The notes below the pieces were generated by a model that was given only the letters and a program-made list of their open reading frames with translations, did not search any database and was not told where the DNA came from. A program made the position numbers and the translations under genes. A stretch of 64,000 nt of DNA. Origin: Hypericum androsaemum. Taxonomy: Eukaryota > Streptophyta > Magnoliopsida > Malpighiales > Hypericaceae. The first letter of the stretch is position 1. Each line of letters begins with the position of its first letter. Shown here piece by piece: positions 35,849-46,253 of the stretch. The stretch covers positions 19,838,228 to 19,902,227 of the forward strand of contig OZ023184.1 of assembly GCA_963995505.1 (NCBI GenBank), given 5' to 3'.

Positions 35849-36240
35849 TTTTTTTAGGGTAAATACAATATTACATTTATTAGGTTGGAAAATTCGATTA
35901 AATAAGTATATCAAGTTTATTCGGATGAGAGGTCGCCCAATCTGAAAGTAAGAGACTAAGACGGACTTGTCTACAAAGCCAATCCGCCATGTTTTGAGAC
36001 CTAGAAATATTGAGTAATGAACAATAGAATAAAAGAGTAAGATTATGCCTAATCTCTATTACAAAATGTTTAACGTCCCAATCAATAGTAGTAGACTTGT
36101 CCGTAATAAAAACTTTAGCCACCCGACAGTGAGTCTCGATTATAGATCTTGTCCTGTAGGCATCTGAAGCCACCATTGAGACGGTTTGAGAGATTGCTGC
36201 AAGCTCCGTCTCCCGCAAAGAAAAAACCTTCAAAAGTGAG
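35849..36240 (-). mobile_element. LINE 3' end with RNase H domain, truncated
   Basis: The minus strand encodes an RNase H-like frame of about 111 codons (LAAISQTVSMVASDAYRTR, IIETHCRVAKVFI, SRSQNMADWLCRQVRL) that ends shortly before a 3' end TTTACCC and a T run at 35849-35855, its poly(A) on this strand. Similar domains occur at 47351 and 19640. No clear target duplication. Confidence 0.78.
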
Positions 36241-36266
36241 TCTGACCATTAATCATCTGACCTTCA

Positions 36267-36317
36267 AAATCTTGAGTGATTTTTTTTTTTTTTTGAGAAA
36301 ACAAATCTTGAGTGATT
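36267..36317 (-). mobile_element. 21-bp poly(A)-bearing micro-insertion in a perfect 15-bp duplication
   Basis: AAATCTTGAGTGATT occurs at 36267-36281 and 36303-36317. The 21 bp between are 13 T and GAGAAAAC; on the minus strand this is GTTTTCTC followed by poly(A). It looks like the last eight bases of a LINE plus its tail. Confidence 0.75.
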
Positions 36318-37274
36318 ATAGCTATACTCGCATCCGAACTAGAGTCCGTCCAGCTAAATTGGCTATCAGGGTTTAAGCGTAATAGGCATCGGGTTCCCAA
36401 CAATAAAAAAGAAATGATAATTGGGATCGGGAAAAGACAGGCTTTAATCATTTGCCATTTGGTATAATTTTCGGTTGCCTTGATCCAGACATCGGCAAAC
36501 TAACATATTTTCATTTAAAATTTGGCTTTCGGGGGTTATTGATGACGTATTGGGTATTCCTGTTTTGTATTGGGAACTAGCTGTGAACATGATACCGCCA
36601 ATATTGTCAGTTTTTGTTCCCATATCACGGTACCTCACGCGATGTCACAAGTCATTCTCTCGCGTCTTAAATTGACTAATTCAATTTTAAATGAAGCTAA
36701 AAAAATTTAACCGTTATAAAAAAAATCCACAAATATTTAAAATTGGTACAATCTTAATAGTTTAAACTTAGGACCTCTTAATTAATTATTTTATTTTTTT
36801 GGTAAAAAATTAATTATTTGATTTGATTTTGAATAGTCAGTGTCGAAAAAACAATCAAATTTGATGCCACTTAATTCATCCTATAAATATAGGTTGTTTA
36901 CTTTAATCAAAAATCTTAATTTTGACATCTAAAAGACAGTAAACTTGTTTAATTTGTCACTTTTGTTGTCCTGAACATTTTTAGTAATTTTTAAATTTTA
37001 TTCAACCCAAATTGGTATTAATAGATGTTCGAGTTACGCATTAGGTTAGAACATCAAATAAGCTGTCAATTATTTTCTGAAAAAGGAACTGGATTGCCGT
37101 GGAAATGTTGGTCGGTGACATAGGATCATAGAAAGTACAATTGTTCAATTATTCACCTCGGTTGTGGTTGGATTGTGGGGTGAAATTTGGGCGTAATTTT
37201 TTGGGCAGATTTGGTGGGGATTATTAGTCTAGTCCTCACACATATGGACTAAAACAAATTAATATCACGACAAC
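36318..37274. other. Intergenic DNA, no gene seen
   Basis: AT-rich. A weaker AT-only duplication flanks a T run at 36781-36819 and is not called. Confidence 0.5.
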
Positions 37275-37405
37275 ATGCAAACCAATATTATTTCACATAC
37301 AAATTAATATTACTTCACATACAAACTACCTAATATTACTATACGTGCAAACCAATATCACTTCACATGCAAACCAATATCACTTCACATATAAACCATT
37401 ATCAC
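37275..37405. repeat. 22-bp minisatellite, about six units
   Basis: Units of the form ATGCAAACCAATATCACTTCAC recur head to tail, most 22 bp and one 26 bp, with a partial last unit. No known function. Confidence 0.85.
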
Positions 37406-38432
37406 ATGATATGTTATTGACCATTAGATTTAAAAATATTCTTTTACAATCGAATTTGACGGTTTAAAATTTAGTCTCTACCTGAGAATAAATTTTCTTT
37501 AATCTCCGCTCAATCCGATCTCAAATTTTTTTTTGTTGTTGTTTAGTTGGGGTAAGAATATATTTGGTGTGAAAAATCTCTGTGCGAGGGAAGAAGAGCA
37601 GTAAACGATTCGGCAAAAGGGAGAATGGCAAGCGACCACGTGGCTCCTCTACGGTACCGGAAAGGACACCTTCACAGCTCACGTTACCTGCAAAAATATT
37701 GCAAAAGGCATAGCATTTGCTTAAAATTTAGGCAATTTCTCTGCACTTGTTTGTCCCTGTTTGCTCCCATTTGTGCTTCCAAAAGATTTTCAGGATATAT
37801 TTTCATATGGTCGGAAATTTCGAGTTTGAATCGATTAGAATCGAGTCAGCTGCATAAGTGTTCGAATATCAAAAACATCCACAGCGCAATAGATCGGAAT
37901 ATTATTCTTTTTCCCTGGCTTAATCATATGTCAAGATTAGTCTACGGTTAAATTTGTTTGTAGTGCTGGTGTTGCGGGCGATCCTAATTAATTAACGCGC
38001 ATCGTGCGTGATTGTGAAGGGATACCAACCACTAATCAGGCTAGCTTAATCTTCCAGTTAACGTTAAGATTTGACGCTAATAAAAGATGGTTGGACTTGG
38101 AATTAAAGAATCTTTGTCGGCACGGGGAGAAAACAAAGTAATTGACTGATTGAGAATTCTTTTGATAAGTAAATTTTATTCCAAAAAAGTAATATTTAAA
38201 TGTTCACAACACCGGGTGTCAATCACTTATTGCAACCTCGATAATAACTATGAGAATTTAAATTAACTCAATCGAATGTCTTAAATTTAGATTATAAAAA
38301 TGCCCTAATCTTAGTTATTTGTCAAAAGTATTCAAAATCTTATTGTGCTAATTAATCAAAATTCCAGTCACTTTCCTATGTTCTCAAATATTCTGAAATA
38401 TGTTTTATGATATTTACTCTGAAATTTGAGGT
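37406..38432. other. Intergenic DNA, no gene seen
   Basis: A 108-codon frame at 37625-37951 has no motif and is not called as a gene. Confidence 0.45.
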
Positions 38433-38884
38433 ACATATAATTCTAGTTTTCTTTATAGATGTAATAGATATTTTATGTTTACTTTTCATATATTGATAAT
38501 GATTTTATTTAAATTATATATATATAATTATTTTTTGTGTTTAAAAATTATGAAAAATGTCTTGCAATCAATAATAGGGTCGGACCCCCTTCAGATCCTA
38601 CAGACTTTGTGTCTCTTAGAAGGTTCGCTATGAATCTAACAATAAAAAATTTGAAAGACATATAATTCTAGTTTTCTTTATAGATGTAATAGATATTTTA
38701 TGTTTACTTTTCATATATTGATAATAATTTTATTTAAATTATATATATATATAATTATTTTTTGTGTTTAAAAATTATGAAAAATGTCTTGCAATCAATA
38801 ATAGGGTCGGACCCCCTTCAGATCCTACAGACTTTGTGTCTCTTAGAAGGTACACTATGAATCTAACAATAAAAAATTTGAAAG
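38433..38884. repeat. Recent tandem duplication of a 225-bp segment
   Basis: 38433-38657 and 38658-38884 match almost base for base. The second copy has one more AT pair in its (AT) run and a few substitutions. The unit contains the palindromic word GGGTCGGACCC. Short AATTTGA-like homology lies at the joints. Confidence 0.9.
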
Positions 38885-39290
38885 GTCAAGTGTAGGGTAT
38901 GGATCTAACTACAAAAATTATGATATAACTAAGATTCTAGCAATACCCTACCCTACGATACCCATTATTATCCTTACTTTCCTTAATGATTGTAAAAATT
39001 TTACAACAAATATTAACATTCATGCATTTTTTACGGTTCCCAAGAATAATTGGGACACACACTGGGTTAGGACTAGGTGAGTGTGGACCACGCCCCCTAA
39101 TCATCATCATTTTCTCCCCTCTTATCACGTGTTCTACGGATGGATAATCAATGTGGTTACGCGTTTGCGCACTCTCGCTTTAATTATTACATCCATTCAA
39201 TTTTATTTTATAAACGGATGAAAATTAATTATTGTTATCATAAAAAGGATGACTCTATCGAGAGTTTATGCCTATCATAACTTGGAGTTG
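38885..39290. other. Intergenic DNA, no gene seen
   Basis: Nothing recognisable. Confidence 0.5.
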
Positions 39291-39711
39291 AACTTTGGTA
39301 GTGAAAAGGGAATGGAATTTCTTGGACTTGATCGAGCATGCACAAGGGTTTACACATTATCAAAGATCAGATCATGTTTAGAGTTGCAGATGGTGCTACT
39401 ATTAGAATTTGGGAGGATGCTTGGCTACAAAATCTACCAAAATTATTCATGCTGGGAGAATTTATGAGGCAGCACCATCAATTTACTAAATCCATGCTGG
39501 AATCAGATTGTAAGTTGGTGGTAGACTTCATCAACAATGTCTCTCCCACGGTGTGGCAGATTGGGTAGCAAAACATTATAGGCTTAATCTAATCTTGGAG
39601 GATATTTTTAGAAACCCTTCTGAGCTTGAAGAGCTCCTTTTACATGATACTTCTGATTAAAATATATAATATGCTATAGTGTTTCCGTTTCAAAAAAAAC
39701 TTTGGTATTGA
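39291..39711 (+). mobile_element. Short LINE copy with internal deletion and 14-bp target duplication
   Basis: AACTTTGGTAGTGA at 39291-39304 returns at 39698-39711 with one mismatch. Inside, one frame reads RVADGATIRIWEDAWLQNLP (the linker after the reverse transcriptase) and passes directly into LESDCKLVVDFINNVSPT and DWVAKHYRLN of RNase H. The zf-RVT region between them is deleted. An A run closes the element at 39692-39699. Confidence 0.85.
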
Positions 39712-40698
39712 CGGTATGTCATTTACAATTATATAAATAGAATTTTCGTTTATATCATATTAGATTAGATCAGCAACGATGCGTAGATGCCATATTACTT
39801 AATTATCAATGAATTTTTCATTTTCTAAAATGTTGGTTGGGGTTCTTCGAGCATAGAGAATAATCGAAATTGTGCTATGTACAAGATAATAACCATTGGA
39901 TAATTTTATAGTAATTCTTACGTGTCAAATGATGATATTTAGATATTTATCTTTCAATAAAATTTAATAGAGTGAGTAAATATGGTAGGATGTATCATTG
40001 ATTATTCATAATGAATATTGCCAGGTTCTATTATTAGCAGTATTTTCAAATATTTTTTTATACAAGAACGTCGAACTTAAGAACGGATCCGGAGTGGTCG
40101 TCATAAGAGTGACCGAACGAATATGGAGAATAAGAAGAGATGATAAAGATTGAAATTTGGTAGAGTAGAAAAATATTGACGAAAGAGCAAGAAATTTATT
40201 GAGAATTAAATGCAAGGAAAAAAGAGAACAACAAATATAAAAATTACGAAGCTAATGGTTTGTAAATGTGATGTGTGGTGTTGTGGTTGTCCTTCTCATA
40301 TGCCCAAACTTTCATTATATAAAAAAGCTAGCCCCAACCTAAATTAGTCCCGGCCTAAAAAAGAAAATCTAAATTGTCGAAACTTCCATCCCAACTGTAA
40401 CTTTTTTCTGTGCCGAATTTGGACATGACGCATAAATACCTATTTGCAGATCTCCGTCTTATCTTTCTGTAGCTTTTGAAATCGCATTAATCCGATACTT
40501 GAGCAGAAAGTTAAGACTGTTTTACCAAAATAAATTTACCAAATTTGCGAATTAATTTTTTGCTCCAACAATATCCTTACAAGAATCATTTTTTTAATAC
40601 CAATTTGACCCCTTTTTTTTAGTTCGTGTTCTTTTTTGACGAATGCCAAATACAAAACATCAAATTACAATTATATTATATGGACAAGTCCTTTTCTA
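39712..40698. other. Intergenic DNA, no gene seen
   Basis: AT-rich, no supported gene. Confidence 0.5.
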
Positions 40699-41149
40699 AA
40701 AAAAAAAGGAAAAAGTCCACTTAAGTACCTTATGGTATCGCAAAAAATTAAGTCAGTACCCTGTAGTTTAAAACGTATCAATTGAGTCAAACTTATTCCA
40801 ATTAAAATCAATCAGAGGCCCGGGCAGCTGCCCGAAACTTGACCGGCCACATGGACCAGCCACATCAGATTTCTCTGATGACATGGCACCACATGTACTC
40901 CCCATCTCTCTCCTCTTCCCCCTCTTTTTCTTCTTTCCCTTCTCTTCTTCTTCCCCGCTCTCTTCTTCAACATGGCCACAAATCCATTCAAAACTGAAGC
41001 AACAGAATACCCAGAGTTCAAACTAACCATGGAACACCAACTCTCGTCCCTTACCAAGAAATTAAACACCAAAACCCAAAAATGGTCATGCACAGAACCA
41101 CGACGGCTGATTCCTCGGCTTGTCCCGTGTCCCAACACCGATGCCATCT

Positions 41150-41462
41150 CCTCGTCCTCGATCCCCGGCATGTTCAATAATGGCGGGGGCCACGAGTACA
41201 CACTCCTCGAGTCTGAGACCGTCTCCAGCCCGCTCATCAACGCCTGCTCTACGGGGTTCCTCAAGATCGTCGATTTGACCATCGACTGCTTCCAGAAGCT
41301 CATCTCCCACAGGTACCTCCGCGACGAGGTGGACCCCAGCGCCGACCCTGAGCCAAGCTCCTCGCGAGGCTAATCGGATCAGTTTGCAAGTGCGTGGAGC
41401 TCAACGACGATGGGATCGAGCTCCAAGTGCTGAAAACCCTACTCTCGGTGGTTACCTCGATC
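41150..41462 (+). pseudogene. Captured fragment of a BIG-type (Sec7) ARF-GEF gene
   Basis: The frame encodes YTLLESETVSSPLINACSTG, FLKIVDLTIDCFQKLISH and YLRDEVDP, then after a one-base deletion near 41352 (shift to the next frame) KLLARLIGSVCKCVELNDDG and IELQVLKTLLSVVTSIPIR. This is the conserved DCB region near the N terminus of brefeldin A-inhibited ARF-GEFs (BIG1-BIG4 type, from memory). The Sec7 domain is absent. It lies between the inverted repeats of the Pack-MULE. The fragment looks spliced or single-exon over this length. Confidence 0.75.
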
Positions 41463-41515
41463 CCGATCCGGACACAGGACAAGCTGAGGAATTGGATCAT
41501 CGGGAGCCCAATCAT

Positions 41516-41728
41516 TTAACCAAAACCCTCGACGACATCATCCTCGTTGCCGGCTACAGCGGCCTCGTCGTCATCGAAGTCAGGGGAGCGAGTGACGGCC
41601 TCGAGTTCCTCCTCGTCGATTGCCTCCTCCACCTGGTTGATCTCCTCCTCCTCGGACGAGCCCGAGGAGTTAGATCCGTCGGAGGCTGCATCATTGGAAG
41701 ATGCTCGGTGCTTAGAGGGTTTCCCCAT
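41516..41728 (-). pseudogene. Captured N-terminal fragment of an ISWI-type chromatin remodeler gene
   Basis: A 70-codon frame starts with an ATG (MGKPSKHRASS) and reads an acidic Ser/Glu-rich stretch with DEEELEAVTRSPDFDDDEAA, typical of the N terminus of plant ISWI proteins (CHR11/CHR17; family form EEELEAVARS, from memory). The ATPase domain is absent. It points against the adjacent BIG fragment, so the two came from different genes. The identification rests on a short acidic segment and is less sure than the BIG call. Confidence 0.55.
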
Positions 41729-41879
41729 CGTAAATTTAACGGTTTCCCTCTTTTGCTTTTTTTCCCTTCTCGAGGAAAGGAGCGGCTTCCTAAATAATCG
41801 AGAAATAATGACGGAATATAGAGAAGAGTAATAGTTGGGAGCGGGTATTTAATTTTACTTTTTCTTGGATATAGAATAA

Positions 41880-41880
41880 C

Positions 41881-41914
<34 letters not shown>

Positions 41915-41931
41915 AGAAGAAGAAGAAGAAA
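41880..41931. repeat. (GAA)n microsatellite
   Basis: About 16 AAG/GAA triplets, with one interruption, next to the right inverted repeat of the Pack-MULE. The matching position in the sister element also has a GAA run (43800-43828). Confidence 0.9.
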
Positions 41932-42153
41932 TGAGGGAGGAGAGACGACCACGTTATCAGAGAAATCTGATGTGGCTAGTCCACATGGCCGGGCAGGGTG
42001 CGGGTAAGATGGGCAGGTTCCGGGCAGCCCGGGCCTCTGATTGATTTTAATTGGAATAAGTTTGACTCAATTGATACGTTTTAAACTACAGGGTACTGAC
42101 TTGATTTTTCGCGATAATACAATGTACTTAAGTGGACTTTTCCCAAAAAAATA

Positions 42154-42981
42154 TGGACAAAGTCCTAAAATATATCATCATTCTATCCAAGACGACAACC
42201 ATCGCATTTTTGGCTATTAGTTTGATTTTGGTATCGCAACTAAGACGTGTGGCCCTTCTAAGCTTAACACGTATCCATTGTTAATACCCCATCATGTAAT
42301 CTACTGAGCAAGGATTGGATTGAACTTGGCACAAAGGTCGAGTGGCTAATGAGGATTGTTTTCCCTTTACTGTTTGCTTTTTTAGCAAATGCATGATGTG
42401 TCCCTAAACATATGAAAAAGGACTAGCATATTTCCATTTTCATGTTTAGATTCCAACATAATTATTTATATGTTCAACATTTTGCAAAATACATAATACA
42501 TGGTAGATGAATTTTATCACATTTTAAAAATTTCACGCGGCTCAAATATGTATTAGTTTGTGATGTCTGAATAAATAGTTGAAGCCAAATAAATATAACC
42601 ATTTATGTTTTCTAATAAACAGAACGACTATTTTATTGCGCAACAAAGTCGTACAAAAATATCAAGTGCACAATTAGCATAACAAATATAATCAGCACAT
42701 TAATTTCCCCCAATTATGATGTGGGATAATTAATGTTACCATTGCTTGCCAAATAATTTTGTTGACTCAATTGCAAGTGACAATTAGGAGAGGATTGGAG
42801 TGTGCTCGTAAACAATTGGCTCGCCACGAGATAGATAAGATTTTTTTTAGGGATGGCGTGGTAATAATAGCAGCTGTCTAATCTCTTCTCCAATAAAATG
42901 ACTAGTGACAAGATTAAAAGCGACTGTCAATTCACCTACTCTATGATCCCAAAATTCAGTAATTTACTAATTTTATGGTGA
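42154..42981. other. Spacer between the two Mutator-like elements
   Basis: AT-rich, no gene recognised. Confidence 0.5.
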
Positions 42982-44081
42982 TATTTTATAGGAAAAAGTC
43001 TATTTTAATACTATGTAGTATTGTCGAAAATTATTTTAGTATCCTGTAGTAAAAAATTTATCAATCGAGTCAAACCTCACCTAATTTACATCACTTAGGT
43101 TTACGGGCAGTTGTCCGAACTTGTCCGAACCTGCCCGAACCCTGTCCGGACAACTGGACCAGCCATGTCATCAAATTTGATGACGTGGCATCTCCACCTT
43201 CTCTTCTCTTTCTCTCTTCTTCTTCTTCTTCTTCTTCTTCCCAGCCACCATTACAAATAAAACCCAGAAACCAAAGAAAGGAAAAAAGCTCAATCTCATC
43301 AAACCACATCAACAAAAATCCCTAAACTCAGTATCGGACACCAAACGAACAACAAACTCGACAACGACGCTCTGGAGCTCGTCGTGACAAGTTCGAGCTC
43401 GTCAGCCCACATCGATGTCGTCTCACCGCCACTGGCTTGTTTTCGGCCGGCGATCCAAGTCGACGACGACGCTCTGGAGCTGACCAGGATCGGGGAGGGA
43501 GCTAGAAAGTACAACATTGTGGTGAAGGGGTTTAAGAGTGGGGTGGGACTGGACGTGGACGTTCTGGCCGTTCATCGGAGCACCGGTCGTTCCCTTCAAT
43601 CTCCATGGTGGAGGAGGTCCTAATGGTAGGTGGGTCATCGTCATTCCATCGTTCTTCTGAAAAAATTGGGATCTAATGGATGAGTTTGTTTATTATTGAA
43701 TCAAAGCTGTTCATTTTTCCCCTCTGTTTCTTCATGACATTTTTTGGTTAGTTAATTAACTGTTTTTGGTCTCCGATCACTTTGTTTTTATGAGGAGGAA
43801 GAAGAAGAAGAAGAAGAAGAAGAAGAAGGAGAGAGGGGAAGGAGGAGAGAGAGGGAAAAAGGAGAGAGGAGAAAGTGGAGCTGCCACGTCATTAAATTGA
43901 TGACGTGACTGGTCCAGTTGGCCGGACAGGGTCCGGGCAAGTCCGAGCTGTCTAGGCAGCTGTCCGTAGACCTAAGTGATGTAAATTGAATGAGATTTGA
44001 TTCGATTGATGAATTTTTTATTACAAAAAATAATTTTTGATGATACTACATAGTGCTAAAATAAAAATTTCCCTAATTTAT
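42982..44081. mobile_element. Second Mutator-like element, sister of the Pack-MULE
   Basis: The element proper is 42991-44072, with terminal inverted repeats of about 205 bp (left start GGAAAAAGTCTATTTTAATA; right start, other strand, GGGAAATTTTTATTTTAGCA). The flanking 9-mers TATTTTATA (42982-42990) and TAATTTATA (44073-44081) differ at one base. The repeats share TATCAATCGAGTCAAAC-type words with the first element, so both belong to one family, but are diverged from it. No transposase is seen. Confidence 0.85.
43350..43623 (+). pseudogene. Captured gene fragment in the second Mutator-like element, unassigned
   Basis: One frame reads SPPLACFRPAIQVDDDALEL, then GEGARKYNIVVKGFKSGVGL and DVDVLAVHR. 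It looks like former host coding sequence. The last part has a weak resemblance to the segment before the PARP-like domain of SRO-type proteins, but I would not assign it. A word of about 15 bases (CGACGCTCTGGAGCT) occurs at both 43364 and 43468. Confidence 0.4.
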
Positions 44082-44423
44082 ATGAAATGAGAGGTTCTAA
44101 AAAACGATGTGAATGCCTTCCCCGTGTTACAAGAAAAGCCGTGGAATTTGGCTGTTGCGGGGCATGAAATCTATAGAATTCCAAATTTCCAATTGGACCA
44201 TAGATTTTCCTGACAATTATGTCATGATCAATGAAAGCACGCGCGTATAGCTATTGAAATTTGATTGAAAATATATAGCTCGTAGCTTGCCTTTTTGATT
44301 TTCATGGGGAGGCCCTTATTAACTTCATGGTTTCATTTGGGATATTGGTGGTATCAGTCTCGTCATTCATTTGTTCTATGTTTTCTATGTCCTTTTACTA
44401 TCATATATGGATTTTTATGTTTG
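44082..44423. other. Intergenic DNA, no gene seen
   Basis: Nothing recognisable. Confidence 0.45.
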
Positions 44424-45100
44424 TGTTGAGGTACAAAAATATCAAGGCGCAGAAAAAGCGTTGGGATGTTGTTAGCCACCCTAGCCCAAGTATAGGAACA
44501 ACACACATATTACGCCTTGGCTTGGATAAGGCACATGACGATCTCGCCTTGGGACATCCCGTCTCGGGCTATCTTACCTCTATTGATCTCACCATGGGCC
44601 ATCCCGCCTTGGGACTCGACTTGGTATATCTCGACTTGGTCTCGCCTTGGGCCACGCCGTGGGACGATTACATAATAAGTATCAAAGCATAGGAGAAGCG
44701 TTGGATGCCAGGTGGACCACTGCCTTGGGTTAACACTTGTCCCGGGGAAAGCGAGATGTACTGTACACCCCGGAAGTGCAAGACTTGCGCCTAGTTACTC
44801 TGGGAAGAGGATGATGCCCTGCGCTTAGTTGGGGGAAGATGGCGCAGCCATGCATTTGGTCGGTAAATTAGCTGTAACTTTTGACTCACAAGTCGGATTG
44901 AGATGATTCAAGTTGCTGTGCAAAACTAAGGCGTAGATCTACATTTTTGTAGTTTACGATTTCTTCAGATACGGAGCATAAGAGGGTCACACGTGCGTTT
45001 GAAGTGCTTGCATCTAAGGTTGTGCCTAATTGCTTCCTCCAGGTGGGTGCAAGACATGTGCCTAGCCTCTTCCTCTGGTTAGGTGAAAGGTTGCCCCTAA

Positions 45101-45208
45101 TTGCTTCCTCTGGGTAGACAAAGAGCTTGCACCTGGTTGCTTCCTCCGGGTAGACGGAGGGCTTACGCCTGGTTCCTTCCTTCGGGTAGGCAGAGGGCTT
45201 GCAGCTGG
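45101..45208. repeat. 36-bp tandem repeat, three units
   Basis: Units begin at 45101, 45137 and 45173 and share TTCCTCCGGGTAGACGGAGG with several changes each. Confidence 0.85.
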
Positions 45209-45216
45209 TGTCCTTA

Positions 45217-45378
45217 CTCCGAGAAGGCGAAAGGGTCCCCGACTCCAGCTCCGGAAAGGCAAAATGGTCCCCAACTCCGAGAAGGTGAAAGGGTCCCCGA
45301 CTCGGAGAAAGCAAAAGGGTCTCCAACTTCATGAAGGCAAGGGGGTCTCCAACTTTGAGGAGGCGAAAGGGTCCCGGA
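45217..45378. repeat. 26-bp tandem repeat, six units
   Basis: Units of the form CTCCGAGAAGGTGAAAGGGT plus CCCCGA follow one another; one unit is 32 bp. It lies directly after the 36-bp array. Confidence 0.85.
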
Positions 45379-46253
45379 CTCCGAGGGGCACAAGGTTGCG
45401 CCTACTTGCTTTGGGAGGCGCAAGGCTGCGCCCAGCTCCTCCAGGAAGGCGTAAGGGTTGTGCGAGTTACTCCCGAGAGGCATGAGCTTGCGCTTGGTTC
45501 CTTCATCTTGGTGTGAACTGGGGTCGCATTTGGCGGATTAGTCTCTGGCGAGCTACGTGTTGGGATCATTTGGAAAGAGTTCAACGAGTGGACTTGGCAC
45601 TAGCTCGAGGAAGAAGGCCGGGGTTGTTTTGAGCTCATCTTGGGCTAGAGGAACTTATTTGGTGTCGAGCTTAAAGGGAGTCGGCCCACCTTGAAAATAT
45701 GCTCGGTCCATCTTGGTCTATCTAGAGAAGACATCAGGGCTGGTACATGAAGTTGGTTGAACACGGCCTAGAATTCCTATTTTGACCGGGGTTACTTTCC
45801 TGACACATTCTAGGCGTTTCTATTCGGGGTCAAATCTCTCTATTTTGGAAGTCGGTCTAGACTTTCCTATGCTAGGCCAGGTTGAGTTAGAAACGGCCTA
45901 ATGAGAGTTTTTCTTATTTTTGGAGGTCGGGTATAAGTCAAGGTGTTCTATATGAAGAGGGTTCGGGCAGATGAGCAAGAGATCCATCAACACAACACAA
46001 ACCCTACTTTACTTTCTCCTGTATTGTTTTTCCTTTCCTCAGGCTAGCATAGCGTAGCTCTAGTACTTTTTCCCGCTCTCTGTTAGGCCGACCACTCCGG
46101 ATCCGTCTCGGAAAGTCTTAGCGTTCTTGTACCCCTTTCCCCACAACATTTTGTATGCTTATATTTTGTATACCGACTTTTATCTGGATACGTACTGCAC
46201 TGATTAATTTATGTGTTGTGTCGGGTACGATATTTCAAATGTGACAAAACTTT

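Larger units (their letters stand above)
40699..42153. mobile_element. Pack-MULE: Mutator-like element carrying two gene fragments
   Basis: The element proper is 40708-42144. Its ends are inverted repeats about 190-205 bp long: the left starts GGAAAAAGTCCACTTAAGTA, and the right, read on the other strand, GGGAAAAGTCCACTTAAGTA. Both share the stretch from CAGTACCCTGTAGTTTAAAA to AATCAATCAGAGGCCCGGGC, and an inner CACATCAGATTTCTCTGAT. The flanking 9-mers (40699-40707 and 42145-42153) agree at 8 of 9 positions, but they are A-rich. No transposase is present. Instead the interior holds a BIG/Sec7 fragment and an ISWI fragment in opposite orientations. Confidence 0.85.
44424..46253. repeat. Repeat-rich GC-richer block, probably LTR-derived
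   Basis: The block has richer GC than its flanks, no lasting reading frame, many words of the type CGCCTTGGG (44520-44670) and two minisatellites (45101-45378). It ends with a pyrimidine-rich stretch and GTCGGGTACGATATTTCAAA. This resembles long plant LTRs. I could not establish matching ends or a target duplication, so it is only a suspicion. Confidence 0.4.

Noticed and set aside
36781..36819. Another micro-insertion between ATTAATTATTT copies
   Set aside because: The duplicated word is only 11 bp and pure A/T, so chance or slippage is likely.
37625..37951. 108-codon open frame starting MASDHVAPLRY
   Set aside because: No motif, mixed composition, no coding-like neighbours; likely chance.
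44424..46253. Solo LTR with defined ends
   Set aside because: No pair of TG and CA ends with a 4-6-bp duplication was found; kept only as a repeat block.
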